NCBI RefSeq assembly: GCF_029948125.1
Contig: NZ_JASAMB010000007.1
Location: 1-64,000 of the forward strand
Direction: 5' to 3'
DNA from: Catellatospora sp. KI3
Lineage (GTDB): Bacteria; Actinomycetota; Actinomycetes; Mycobacteriales; Micromonosporaceae
DNA length: 64,000 nucleotides
Both the position numbers and the translations under genes were made by a program. Below are positions 33,678 to 42,754 of this stretch, in pieces. The notes under the pieces are model-generated. The model had not been told where the DNA came from. It was given only the letters and a program-made list of their open reading frames with translations, and made no database searches. How positions within the stretch are numbered: the stretch's first letter is position 1; each line of letters begins with the position of its first letter.

Positions 33678-34696
33678 GCGAGGTGTCCGTGCACCCGGTG
33701 CTGGAGGCACGCGGGCTGAAGGTCGGGTTCGGGGCGCCCGTCAAGGGCGTGCCGCCGATCCGGGCCGTCGACGGGGTCGAGCTGTCCGTCGACCGGGGCG
33801 AGATCGTGGCGCTGGCCGGGGAGTCCGGCAGCGGCAAGACCACGCTGGCCCGCGCGCTGCTGGGGCTGCAGCGGCCGTACGCGGGGCAGGTGCTGCACCA
33901 CGGCAGGCCGCTGGACTACCGCTCCGCCGGGCTGAAGGCCCTGCGCCGGAGGGTGCAGCTGGTGCTGCAGGACCCGACCGGCGCCCTCAACCCGCGCCGC
34001 ACCGTGTACGAGGCCGTCGCCGAAGGGCTGCGCGTCCACCGGGTGCCCGGCGACGAGAAGGCGGTGGTCGCCAAGGCGCTGTCGCAGGCCGGGCTGCGGC
34101 CGGCGGAGCGGTTCTTCGGGCGGTACCCGCACGAGCTGTCCGGCGGGCAGCGCCAGCGCGTCGTCATCGCCGGGGCGCTGGTGCTCGAACCGGAGCTGAT
34201 CATCGCCGACGAGCCGGTCGCGTCCCTGGACGCCTCGGTACGCGGCGAGATCCTCGCGCTGCTGCTGTCACTGCGCGCCGAGCTCGGGCTGTCGGTGCTG
34301 GTGGTGACGCATGACCTCGGGCTGGCCTGGAACATCGCCGACCGGCTCGCGGTGATGTACCTCGGGCGGATCGTCGAGGTGGGGCGGACCGAGCAGGTGC
34401 TGGCGGTGCCGAAGCACCCGTACACGTCGGCGCTGATCTCGGTGCTGCCGGAGGCCGGGCGGGAGCCGGTGGTGCTGGCCGGGGAGTCGCCGGACCCGTC
34501 GCGGATCCCGGCCGGGTGCCGGTTCCACCCGCGCTGCCCGGCGGTGGCCGACGGGACGGCGCAGCGGGCCGGGATCGCCGGCCGGTGCGCGGGCGAGCCG
34601 CTGCCGGTACTGCCGCTGCACGGCGGCCACCAGGCGGCCTGCCTGCTCAGCCACGTCGGCGACGGCATCGCCGCCGCCGCGACCAGCTCCCGCTGA
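33674..34696 (+). CDS. Oligopeptide ABC transporter ATP-binding protein (DppF-type)
   Basis: The 340-residue ATPase carries GESGSGKTT, LSGGQRQR, LIIADEPVASLD and VVTHDLGLAW, with the C-terminal CRFHPRCP motif. It forms the ATPase pair with the preceding protein. The gene is followed 40 bases later by a CCGCTCCG simple repeat and then E2 copy b, before the convergent lipoprotein genes. Confidence 0.94.
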   Translation: MSEVSVHPVLEARGLKVGFGAPVKGVPPIRAVDGVELSVDRGEIVALAGESGSGKTTLARALLGLQRPYAGQVLHHGRPLDYRSAGLKALRRRVQLVLQDPTGALNPRRTVYEAVAEGLRVHRVPGDEKAVVAKALSQAGLRPAERFFGRYPHELSGGQRQRVVIAGALVLEPELIIADEPVASLDASVRGEILALLLSLRAELGLSVLVVTHDLGLAWNIADRLAVMYLGRIVEVGRTEQVLAVPKHPYTSALISVLPEAGREPVVLAGESPDPSRIPAGCRFHPRCPAVADGTAQRAGIAGRCAGEPLPVLPLHGGHQAACLLSHVGDGIAAAATSSR

Positions 34697-34739
34697 CCCG
34701 CTCCGCTCCGCCCCGCTCCGCTCCGCCCCGCACTTAGCA

Positions 34740-34802
34740 TTGACGCTGGCCTATCCAGGAGACGGTTTTCCGCGAGTCGTCCTCTGGATAGGCCAGCGTC
34801 GA
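34740..34802. repeat. E2 palindrome, copy b
   Basis: The arms 34740-34764 and 34778-34802 match at 22 or more of 25 positions with a 13-base loop containing GTTTTC. The left flank CACTTAGCAT equals that of copy d. The element is preceded by about 30 bases of CCGCTCCG/CCCCG simple repeat. Its TTTCAAG side faces the lipoprotein gene end 44 bases away. Confidence 0.9.
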
Positions 34803-34845
34803 TTTCAAGCCCGGGTGGGGCGGCGAGGCGGGCTCGGGGCGAGGG

Positions 34846-35289
34846 TCAGTCGGCGCGTTGGAAGAAGCAGACGTCCGCGATGTCGGGGTCGCCCAGCACG
34901 ATCACGATCTCGTCTTCGTCGATCTGGAAGTCCCCCTCCGCGCCGCTGTCGAAGTCCAGCTCCAGGTCCTGGTACGGGGTCATCCACTCCGGCGGCCCCA
35001 GCGTCCACCGCCCCGTCCCGCTGTCGGGCACGGGCATGTGGTGGTCGTGGGTTCGGCTGGACTCGTTGTCCTCGCAGCCGTCGAGGTGGTCGGCCTCGAA
35101 CGTACCGTCGGAGTGCAGGAACAGCCGCGCCCCGCGCTCGCCGTTCCAGATGTCAGCCACGTCGCCCGCCTTCACGTCCGGGGCGAAGCCGATCGGCCCG
35201 ATCGACCCGCAGCAGCACGCGCACCCGCCGGTGAAGATCAGCAGTGCGGTCCACCCGGCCAGCACGCGCAGGCTCAGCCGGCCCCTCAT
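34846..35289 (-). CDS. Hypothetical lipoprotein
   Basis: The 147-residue precursor has a hydrophobic leader and a lipobox region FTGGCACCC, so the first cysteine at about residue 23 would be lipidated. The acidic mature part contains a GERGARLFLHSDGTFEADHLDGC strand pattern and RWTLGPPEW, which resembles small lipocalin-like or DUF-type beta barrels. I recognise no family. Its ATG overlaps the stop of the upstream lipoprotein gene by four bases, so the two are coupled and probably act together. Confidence 0.75.
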   Translation of the reverse strand: MRGRLSLRVLAGWTALLIFTGGCACCCGSIGPIGFAPDVKAGDVADIWNGERGARLFLHSDGTFEADHLDGCEDNESSRTHDHHMPVPDSGTGRWTLGPPEWMTPYQDLELDFDSGAEGDFQIDEDEIVIVLGDPDIADVCFFQRAD

Positions 35290-36407
35290 GACGCCAGCCC
35301 CAGGTCGATCAGCCGCAGCTCCATCCGGTAGATGGAGGCGAGCACGGGTTCCCGGGCGGAGCCGAGGTACGGGTACGCCGCCACGACCACCTGGCGCCCG
35401 TCAGGCGAGACGGACATCTGGTTGCCGTGCCCTTCGGCGAGCAGGACGGTCTCGCCGCTGTGCAGATCCACCCGCAGGAACCTGTCCGCCACGCCGTTGC
35501 TGTCGCAGACCACGGCGTAGCGGCCGTCGGGCGTCGCGGCGTACGAGACCACGGGGTCGAGGCCGCGGCCGAACGGTCCGGCCACACGCACCGGCGCGCC
35601 GGCGCCGGGCTGCCAGCGGTAGAGGAACCAGCGCTGGTTCTCGCGCGCGCTGCCCTGCCGGCCCGCCGCGCCCGGCGAGGCGAGCAGCAGCAGCGTCACC
35701 CCGTCGGCGAGCAACTGCGGCTGCCGGGTGCTGCCGTTGCGCTTGCAGGCCGCTTCGCTCTCGTCGAAGTACGTCTCGCTGATCGGCCAGGCCACGCCGT
35801 CGAAGTCGACCGGGTCGGGGAAGCGGGCGGTCCCGGCCGGGATGACGCGCAGCAGCCCGGGGCAGAACTCGTCGTAGTAGGCGGCGTACCCGTGGTCGAG
35901 GCTCGGTGCCCAGGTGATCGAGTTCAGCGGCCACCGGCCGGTTCGGGCGAGCTTGTCCACCCGCATGGTCTCGGGATCGATCGCGACCTGGTCGTACCAG
36001 TCGTCGTGCACGTCCTCGGTGAGGCACTGCCGCTGCGCGCCCAACCGCCCGTCGGGCAGGCGGTCGAACTGGTCGTACCGGGTGAGGCGGCAGCCGGCCA
36101 GATCGGGCAGCGTCAGTTGCTGCGGCTCGGCGCCGGGGCGCGAGCGCCAGTACCGGGTGCGGTGCAGGTGGCCGACGCGCTCCATGTCGTCGGGGTCGCT
36201 GAGGTAGTAGATCCAGCCGTCCGGCAGCCATGCCGGCTGAGCGAGCATCGTGTCGACGGGGGCGCTCAGCGGGGCGCCGGGCAGGGGGCGCAGTGGGTGG
36301 TCGGGCACCGGCGCCGGTACCGGCAGCAGGCCGCAGCCGGACAGGACGACGGCCAGCAGCGCGGCGCTCAGGGCCAGGGTTCGTGCTCTACGAGTGGGGG
36401 GTCGCAC
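35286..36407 (-). CDS. Lipoprotein with beta-propeller-like repeats
   Basis: The 373-residue precursor has lipobox LSGCG (Cys25). The mature protein has repeated strand-rich segments such as WLPDGWIYYLSDPDD, VSYAATPDGRYAVVCDSNG and MSVSPDGRQVVVAAYP. These read as TolB/WD40-type propeller blades that report or bind rather than catalyse. No catalytic motif is visible. It is the first gene of a two-gene lipoprotein operon. It could bind a cell-envelope ligand; this is inference. Confidence 0.75.
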   Translation of the reverse strand: MRPPTRRARTLALSAALLAVVLSGCGLLPVPAPVPDHPLRPLPGAPLSAPVDTMLAQPAWLPDGWIYYLSDPDDMERVGHLHRTRYWRSRPGAEPQQLTLPDLAGCRLTRYDQFDRLPDGRLGAQRQCLTEDVHDDWYDQVAIDPETMRVDKLARTGRWPLNSITWAPSLDHGYAAYYDEFCPGLLRVIPAGTARFPDPVDFDGVAWPISETYFDESEAACKRNGSTRQPQLLADGVTLLLLASPGAAGRQGSARENQRWFLYRWQPGAGAPVRVAGPFGRGLDPVVSYAATPDGRYAVVCDSNGVADRFLRVDLHSGETVLLAEGHGNQMSVSPDGRQVVVAAYPYLGSAREPVLASIYRMELRLIDLGLAS

Positions 36408-36435
36408 AGGGACATGGGATCATGCGGATATGCGA

Positions 36436-36461
36436 AAGGGCCGGTGCGTGCACCGGCCCTT
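36436..36461. terminator. asd terminator palindrome
   Basis: AAGGGCCGGTGC and its inverse pair over 12 bases around a 2-base centre. The palindrome lies 23 bases past the asd stop on the minus strand and 29 bases upstream of the lipoprotein operon. No T-run follows in either direction. Confidence 0.65.
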
Positions 36462-36483
36462 CACATGATCCGCACAGGCGGCG

Positions 36484-37590
<1,107 letters not shown>

Positions 37591-37603
37591 TCAAGGGTGC
37601 CGC

Positions 37604-39232
37604 TCATGACAGGCGCAGCCAGACGGCGCTGTCGGGGGCGACCTTGAGGTCCTGCAGCGGGTCGCTGGACAGCAGCAGGTAGCCGTGCGGGGGCAGCGGC
37701 ACCGGGTGCCCGGACAGGTTCACCAGGCAGGCGAAGCCGTCGCCGCGCTGGAAGTAGAGCACGCCGTCGGCGGCCGAGCCGGCGGTGTCGAGCCAGGTCA
37801 GCGTGCCGTCGCCCAGGTCGGGCTCGGTGCGGCGCAGGTGCAGGGCGCGCCGGTACAGCTCCAGCATGGAGGGGCGGCTGCCCGACTGGGCGTCGGCGCT
37901 CAGCGCCGCCCACGCGTCCGGCTGCGGCAGCCACGGGTCGGCGGTGGCCCAGCCGGGGCTGAAGCCGTACGGCTTGGCCGTGCCCGACCAGGGCAGCGGG
38001 ACCCGGCAGCCGTCGCGGCCCCGGTCGGTGCGGCCCGACCGGATCCAGCGCGGGTCCCGCAGCACCTCGTCGGGCAGGTTCTGCACCTCGGGCAGGCCCA
38101 GCTCCTCACCCTGGTACACGTACGCGCTGCCGGGCAGGGCCAGGCTGAGCAGCGCCGCCGCGCGCGCCCGGCGGGTGCCCAGGGCCAGGTCGGCGGTGTG
38201 CGTCATCGCGTCGGGGGCGAAGGAGTGCGAGGTGTCGGCGCGGCCGTAGCGCGTCACGTGCCGTACCACATCGTGGTTGGACAGGACCCAGGTCGCCGGC
38301 GCGCCGATCGGCGCGTGCGTGCTCAGCGTCTCGTCGATCACCGCCCGGAACGACAGGGCGTCCCAGGGGCAGGACAGGAACGCGAAGTTGAACCCGGTGT
38401 GCAGTTCGTTTGGGCGCAGGTAGCGGGTGAACCGGTCGGCGTTCGGTTCCCACAGCTCACCGACGAAGACCGCCTGCTGGGGGTACGAGTCGGCGATGGC
38501 GCGCCAGCTCCGGAAGATCTCGTGCACGCCCTCCTGGTCGCGCCAGGGCGAGATGGAGCCCGGGGCGAGCGCCGTCACGTCCGGCAGGGCCGGGTCCTTC
38601 ACCAGGTGGTCGGCGACGTCGATGCGGAATCCGTCCACGCCCCGGTCGAGCCAGAACCGCAGGGTGGTCTCGAAGTCGGCGCGGACGGCCGGGTGGTCCC
38701 AGTTCCAGTCGGGCTGCTCGGGGGCGAACATGTGCAGGTACCACTCGCCGTCGGGCACGCGGGTCCACGCCGGACCGCCGAAGTGCGAGCGCCAGTCGTT
38801 GGGCGGCAGCTCGCCGTGCGCGCCCCGGCCGGGGCGGAACCAGAACAGGTCCCGCTGCGGCGCACCGGGCGCGGCCGCCAGCGCCGCCGCGAAGGCGGGA
38901 TGCCGGTCGGAGCAGTGGTTGGGCACGATGTCGACGATGACCCGCAGGTCCAGCGCGTGCGCCTCGGCGAGGAACGCCTCCGCCTGGGCCAGCGTGCCGA
39001 AGACGGGGTCGATGTCGCGGTAGTCGGCGACGTCGTAGCCCGCGTCGGCCATGGGGGAGACGTACCAGGGGCTGAGCCAGATCGCGTCGATGCCGAGGCC
39101 GCGCAGGTAGGGGAGGCGGTCACGCAGGCCGTTGACGTCACCGATGCCGTCGCCGTCGGCGTCGGCGAAGCTGCGCGGGTAGACCTGGTAGATGACGGCG
39201 TCGCGCCACCAGGGCCGGGAGTTCCTGGTCAT
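37604..39232 (-). CDS. GH13 alpha-glucosidase
   Basis: The 542-residue enzyme begins WWRDAVIYQVYPRSFADADG, as in oligo-1,6-glucosidase and alpha-glucosidase subfamilies. It has the GH13 regions DIVPNH (about 101-106), GFRIDVADH with nucleophile Asp205, the acid/base in VGELWE (Glu259) and SNHD (Asp321). There is no signal peptide, so it cleaves imported maltose, isomaltose or sucrose-type sugars. Two GAAANCGNTTTC-type palindromes lie upstream, implying control by a LacI-family repressor. Confidence 0.92.
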   Translation of the reverse strand: MTRNSRPWWRDAVIYQVYPRSFADADGDGIGDVNGLRDRLPYLRGLGIDAIWLSPWYVSPMADAGYDVADYRDIDPVFGTLAQAEAFLAEAHALDLRVIVDIVPNHCSDRHPAFAAALAAAPGAPQRDLFWFRPGRGAHGELPPNDWRSHFGGPAWTRVPDGEWYLHMFAPEQPDWNWDHPAVRADFETTLRFWLDRGVDGFRIDVADHLVKDPALPDVTALAPGSISPWRDQEGVHEIFRSWRAIADSYPQQAVFVGELWEPNADRFTRYLRPNELHTGFNFAFLSCPWDALSFRAVIDETLSTHAPIGAPATWVLSNHDVVRHVTRYGRADTSHSFAPDAMTHTADLALGTRRARAAALLSLALPGSAYVYQGEELGLPEVQNLPDEVLRDPRWIRSGRTDRGRDGCRVPLPWSGTAKPYGFSPGWATADPWLPQPDAWAALSADAQSGSRPSMLELYRRALHLRRTEPDLGDGTLTWLDTAGSAADGVLYFQRGDGFACLVNLSGHPVPLPPHGYLLLSSDPLQDLKVAPDSAVWLRLS

Positions 39233-39267
39233 GGGGTCTCCGGAGATCAGCCGACGGAAACAGAGTG

Positions 39268-39279
39268 GAAAACGCTTTC
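39268..39279. promoter_or_regulatory. LacI-type operator upstream of the GH13 gene (proximal)
   Basis: GAAAACGCTTTC fits GAAANCGNTTTC exactly and lies 36 bases before the GH13 start. It closely resembles the sites at 23810 and 23957. Confidence 0.7.
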
Positions 39280-39330
39280 TGTATCGCGGGGAACCTTACT
39301 AGGCGGGTCTGGGCTGGGTCAACGGCGATG

Positions 39331-39342
39331 GAAAGCGCTTAC
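39331..39342. promoter_or_regulatory. LacI-type operator upstream of the GH13 gene (distal)
   Basis: GAAAGCGCTTAC matches 11 of 12 positions. Its centre is 63 bases, six helical turns, from the proximal site, so the two sites could be bridged by a repressor tetramer or paired dimers. Confidence 0.65.
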
Positions 39343-39356
39343 CGGCGCGTGCGCCA

Positions 39357-39404
39357 CTTCGGGTGATCGCTGCCGGAGCGCGCGTCGCTTCGGGTGATCG
39401 CTGC
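39357..39404. repeat. 17-bp direct repeat upstream of the GH13 gene
   Basis: CTTCGGGTGATCGCTGC occurs at 39357-39373 and 39388-39404, spaced 31 bases start to start. It could be two binding sites for an activator, or a chance duplication. Together with the operators and E2 copy c it fills the 368-base gap; no gene is seen there. Confidence 0.5.
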
Positions 39405-39472
39405 TGGCGGTCGAAACCTGTACCAGCGCCACACAAAGTGACACCGCACACCGATCATCATGCACTCCAATG

Positions 39473-39535
39473 TAGACGTTGGCCTATTACGTCGACTGGC
39501 GGAAGGTCAAACTCGACGTAATAGGCCAACGTCTA
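39473..39535. repeat. E2 palindrome, copy c (covarying)
   Basis: The 23-base arms 39473-39495 and 39513-39535 are perfect inverse copies around a 17-base loop. Compared with copies a, b and d, this copy has TTGGCCTATTACG in place of CTGGCCTATCCAG. Every change in one arm is balanced in the other, so pairing is preserved. The TTCAAGGCGCGG flank faces the P1 peptidase gene end, with a GGTGC simple repeat in between. Confidence 0.9.
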
Positions 39536-39600
39536 TTCAAGGCGCGGCGCGGTGCGGCGTGGTGCGGTGCGGTGCGGTGCGGTGCGGTGCGGGGTTGGGG

Positions 39601-40704
39601 TCAGTGGTGGTGGTGCAGGAGTTCCGTTAGCCGGTCCACGGGGAGGCCTTCGGAGGTGTTGCCGTTGCGGCCGGTGACCGTGGGGGCGTTGAGCAGGCTG
39701 TTCAGGACGCTCTCCTCGGTGGCCTCGACCACGGCGGCGAAGAACGGGTCCAGGGCGCGGCCCTGCAGCGCCACCCGGTCGGAGGTGGTGCCGCGAGGTG
39801 CGCGCAGGCCGGTGGCCAGGGCCAGGAAGATCTCGCCGCTGGAGTGGTGGGCGGTGGAGCCGGTGCGGGCCAGGCCGAGCCCGGCCCGGGTCGCCAGCCG
39901 TCGGCATCCGGCGGGGTCGATCGGCGCGTCGGTGATGATCACGACGATGCAGGAGCCGGCCGGGGGCGCGGTCGGTGCGGCCGCCTCGGGCAGCGACTGC
40001 CCGACCGGTACGCCCGCCACGGTCAGCCGCCCGCGCTCGCCGAAGTTGGTCATCGCCAGTACGCCGACGGTGTGCCCGCTGGGCACCACCCGGGAGGCGG
40101 TGCCGATGCCGCCCTTGAAGCCCAGGCAGCTCATGCCGGTGCCGGAGCCGACCGCGCCCTCGGCGGGCGGCCGGGGTGCCCGCCCGGCGGCCCGGTCGGC
40201 CTGGGCCGCGGCGGCGCCGGCGCGGGCGGCGGCCAGCGCGGCGGCGACGTCGTCGCGGGTCACCTGCATCCGGCGGGACTCGCTGAGGAAGCTGTCGTCG
40301 CACTCGGCGACCACTGGGATGATCACGTCGTCGTCGCCGATGGCGGGCTCCTCGGCCGTCAGCAGTTCGCAGGCGGCGTCGTACACCCGGCCGAGCTGCA
40401 TGGTGGAGGTGAGGAAGATCGGGGTCTCGACCAGGCCCCACTCCTGCGCGGAGATGAAGCCGGTGCACTCGCCCGCGCCGTTGAGCACCGAGCCGCCCGC
40501 CGGGATCGGCGCGTGGAAGGCGTTGCCGCCGGGGTCGATCACGGTGACGCCGGTGCGCGCGATGCCGCGTCCGAGTGGCGGGGGCTGCTCGTCGCGCCAT
40601 ACGGTGGTGTGGCCGACGCCGACGCCGGGCACGTCGACGATGGACCGGCTGGGGCCGCTGGGCAGGGAGCCGATGGTGATACCGAGGTCGGTGACGCGTG
40701 GCAT
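39601..40704 (-). CDS. P1 family (DmpA-type) peptidase
   Basis: The 367-residue Ntn-hydrolase-like precursor is related to L-aminopeptidase/D-esterase DmpA and beta-aminopeptidases. The autoprocessing site is PPAGSCIVVIITDAP, with cleavage expected between Gly250 and Ser251, which frees the nucleophile Ser251. GTGMSCLGFKGGIGTASR and the N-terminal DVPGVGVGHTTVW also match the family. It would release N-terminal D-, L- or beta-amino acids from small peptides. The protein ends in a natural HHHH, a curiosity for purification. Confidence 0.9.
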   Translation of the reverse strand: MPRVTDLGITIGSLPSGPSRSIVDVPGVGVGHTTVWRDEQPPPLGRGIARTGVTVIDPGGNAFHAPIPAGGSVLNGAGECTGFISAQEWGLVETPIFLTSTMQLGRVYDAACELLTAEEPAIGDDDVIIPVVAECDDSFLSESRRMQVTRDDVAAALAAARAGAAAAQADRAAGRAPRPPAEGAVGSGTGMSCLGFKGGIGTASRVVPSGHTVGVLAMTNFGERGRLTVAGVPVGQSLPEAAAPTAPPAGSCIVVIITDAPIDPAGCRRLATRAGLGLARTGSTAHHSSGEIFLALATGLRAPRGTTSDRVALQGRALDPFFAAVVEATEESVLNSLLNAPTVTGRNGNTSEGLPVDRLTELLHHHH

Positions 40705-40778
40705 GGCCGGAGCCTAGCTGAGTCTCGACTCAGTAACGATCCCCTCGGTGCAACGATCCGGGCTGGCATCATGCCGGG

Positions 40779-41837
40779 ATGGCGAAGCTGGACCTGCCGG
40801 TGGTGTGGAGCGACGAGGTGCTGCGGCACGTGCCGGAGGCCGAGATCTGGATCGGCGTGCGCACGCCCGGCACCGAACTGCCCGAGCGGGCCACCGTGCT
40901 ACGCGCGGCGCTGGTGGGCGCGGGCGCGCGGCTGGTGCCGGCCCGCCCGCTGGCCGACGGGCTGCTGCCGCTGGCGCACGACCCGGCGCTGGTGGCGTAC
41001 CTGGAGGGCAGCTACCGCGAGTGGGTGGACGGCGGCTACCTCGAACACCAGAACCGCGTGGTGCCGTACGTGTTCCCGACCCAGGCGATGCTGGAGGGGC
41101 TGCCGCTGCGCCGCCCGACGGCCGCCCACGCCCGCGCCGGGCAGTTCTGCTACGACACGATGACGCTGGTCGGGCCGGGGACGTGGCCCGCCGCCCAGGC
41201 CGCCGCGCACGCCGCCGCGACCGCGGCCGACCTGGTCGCCGCGGGGGAGCGGGCCGCGTACGCGCTGTGCCGCCCGCCCGGCCACCACGCCACCCGGACC
41301 GGCTTCGGCGGCTCCTGCTACCTGAACAACGCCGCGGTGGCGGCGCTGGCGCTGCGGCGGGCCGGGCTCGGCCGGGTCGCCGTGGTCGACGTGGACGCCC
41401 ACCACGGCAACGGCACCCAGTCCATCTTCTACGACCGCGCCGACGTGCTCTACACCTCGGTGCACGTCGACCCGGGCGCGGGCTGGTTCCCGCACTACGC
41501 CGGGTTCGCCGACGAGACCGGCACCGGCGCCGGGCAGGGGGCCAACCTCAACCTCCCGATCGCGCCGGGCAGCGGCGACCAGACCTGGCTCGAGGGGGTA
41601 CGCCGCATGGCCGAGTTCGTCGCCGGCCGCGCCGACGCCATCGTGCTCTCCCTCGGCGTGGACGCCGCCGCCGCCGACCCCGAGAGCCCCCTCCAGGTCA
41701 CCGAGCAGGGCTACCACGACACCGGCGCCATCCTCGCCGAGCTGGGCCTGCCGGTCGTCGCCGTCCACGAGGGCGGCTACCACCTACCCACCCTCGGCCC
41801 CCTCACGGTCGCCACCCTCACCGGCCTCACCCGCTGA
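40779..41837 (+). CDS. Class II HDAC-like amidohydrolase (acetylpolyamine amidohydrolase family)
   Basis: The 352-residue zinc hydrolase has the arginase/deacetylase-fold motifs RPPGHHATR (His169-His170), DVDAHHGNGTQ (zinc Asp206 and His208), GVDAAAADP (zinc Asp295) and the catalytic-site EGGYHL (Tyr334). Members remove acyl groups from polyamines or related amides, or from protein lysines. The natural substrate is unknown. The gene is divergent from the P1 peptidase gene across 74 bases. Confidence 0.92.
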   Translation: MAKLDLPVVWSDEVLRHVPEAEIWIGVRTPGTELPERATVLRAALVGAGARLVPARPLADGLLPLAHDPALVAYLEGSYREWVDGGYLEHQNRVVPYVFPTQAMLEGLPLRRPTAAHARAGQFCYDTMTLVGPGTWPAAQAAAHAAATAADLVAAGERAAYALCRPPGHHATRTGFGGSCYLNNAAVAALALRRAGLGRVAVVDVDAHHGNGTQSIFYDRADVLYTSVHVDPGAGWFPHYAGFADETGTGAGQGANLNLPIAPGSGDQTWLEGVRRMAEFVAGRADAIVLSLGVDAAAADPESPLQVTEQGYHDTGAILAELGLPVVAVHEGGYHLPTLGPLTVATLTGLTR

Positions 41838-41858
41838 CCTCGGCCACGAGATGGTGCT

Positions 41859-41951
41859 GCACGCTCGCCGGCGGCGTCTGGACTGAGGAGCGTGACCGAG
41901 CCGAAGGCTCGGCAGCGACGAGGGAAGACGCCGCCTGAAAGGCGAGCGTGC
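41859..41951. repeat. Long cruciform-like structured region after the HDAC-like gene
   Basis: GCACGCTCGCC (41859-41869) and GGCGGCGTCT (41870-41879) pair with AGACGCCGCC (41926-41935) and GGCGAGCGTGC (41941-41951), with a 5-base bulge TGAAA. Inside lies a further CCGAGCC-GAA-GGCTCGG hairpin. It may be a terminator or a structured RNA. It leads straight into the 42-bp tandem repeats. Confidence 0.75.
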
Positions 41952-42100
41952 TGCGCCCGCGGAGGCGGGCGCCGGCAGTACCGTCGAGCGTGCCGCGCCC
42001 GCGGAGGCGGGCGCCGGCAGTACCGTCGAGCGTGCCGCGCCCGCGGAGGCGGGCGCCGGCAACACAGTGCCGCGCCCGCGGAGGCGGGCGCCAGCAGGCT
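41944..42100. repeat. 42-bp tandem repeat array, about 3.8 units
   Basis: Units start at 41944, 41986 and 42028, with a truncated fourth from about 42067. Each holds the perfect hairpin GCGCCCGC-GGAG-GCGGGCGC and the linker AGTACCGTC. The array lies between convergent genes and touches the stop of the TetR gene. It is too regular and has no unique spacers, so it is not a CRISPR array. Confidence 0.88.
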
Positions 42101-42701
42101 AAGCGAGGTCGGCGGGGTCTACGCCGACTTCGCGGGCCGTGACCATGCGCATCCATTCGAAGGCCTGCTTGCGGGATATCGCCTTCTCGTGGACGGTGAG
42201 CTGGACGGCGAGGCCGTCGATGATGGCGTTGATGCGCCAGGCGGCTCCGGCCGGATCGTCGCAGGTGAAGGAGCCGTCGGCGACCCCGGCCGCGATGACC
42301 TCGGTCAGCCCCTCCTTCCACCGGAGATCCATCTTCCGGGAGACCTTCTCCAGCTCGGGCGCGCGCAGCGCCTCGGACCAGCCGTCGATCCACATCAGCC
42401 AGGACTTGGACCGCCCCGCCGGGGCGAGCAGTTTCACCAGCTTCTTCAGCTTCTCGGTGGATGTGGCGTTGGATTCGATCACGGCGTGGAGGCGGGCCAC
42501 GTCCTGCTCGGCCGCGTACGCGAAGGCCTGCGCCAGCAGGGCGTCCTTGCTGGTGAAGTGGTAGAACACCAGCGCCTGGCTGACTCCGGCGGCCTTGGCG
42601 ACGTCGGCCGTGCGCGTGTTGGCGAAGCCGCGTTCGACGATCACGTCTACGGCGGTGCGCAGCAGCGCATCGAGGCGCACTTCGGCAGTTCGTCGGGCCA
42701 C
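42099..42701 (-). CDS. TetR-family regulator
   Basis: The 200-residue repressor has the N-terminal helix-turn-helix ADVAKAAGVSQALVFYHFTS (about residues 29-48) and a helical ligand domain with a late DGLAVQLTVHEKAISRKQAF segment. I use the GTG at 42701, since only this start gives a normal TetR length; the ribosome-binding site is weak. It follows the MFS exporter by 53 bases on the same strand. The palindrome in the promoter of that operon is its likely binding site. Confidence 0.85.
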   Translation of the reverse strand: MARRTAEVRLDALLRTAVDVIVERGFANTRTADVAKAAGVSQALVFYHFTSKDALLAQAFAYAAEQDVARLHAVIESNATSTEKLKKLVKLLAPAGRSKSWLMWIDGWSEALRAPELEKVSRKMDLRWKEGLTEVIAAGVADGSFTCDDPAGAAWRINAIIDGLAVQLTVHEKAISRKQAFEWMRMVTAREVGVDPADLA

Positions 42702-42754
42702 GCGCCAAACCCTAACGCACAATCGACCAGGACGAGCATCGGCTGAGTCGCTGA

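Noticed and set aside
34697-34735. CCGCTCCG tract as a promoter
   Set aside because: It is a low-complexity GC repeat between convergent genes without -10 or -35 hexamers.
41944-42100. Possible CRISPR array
   Set aside because: Units are contiguous 42-base tandem repeats with no unique spacers and no cas genes nearby.
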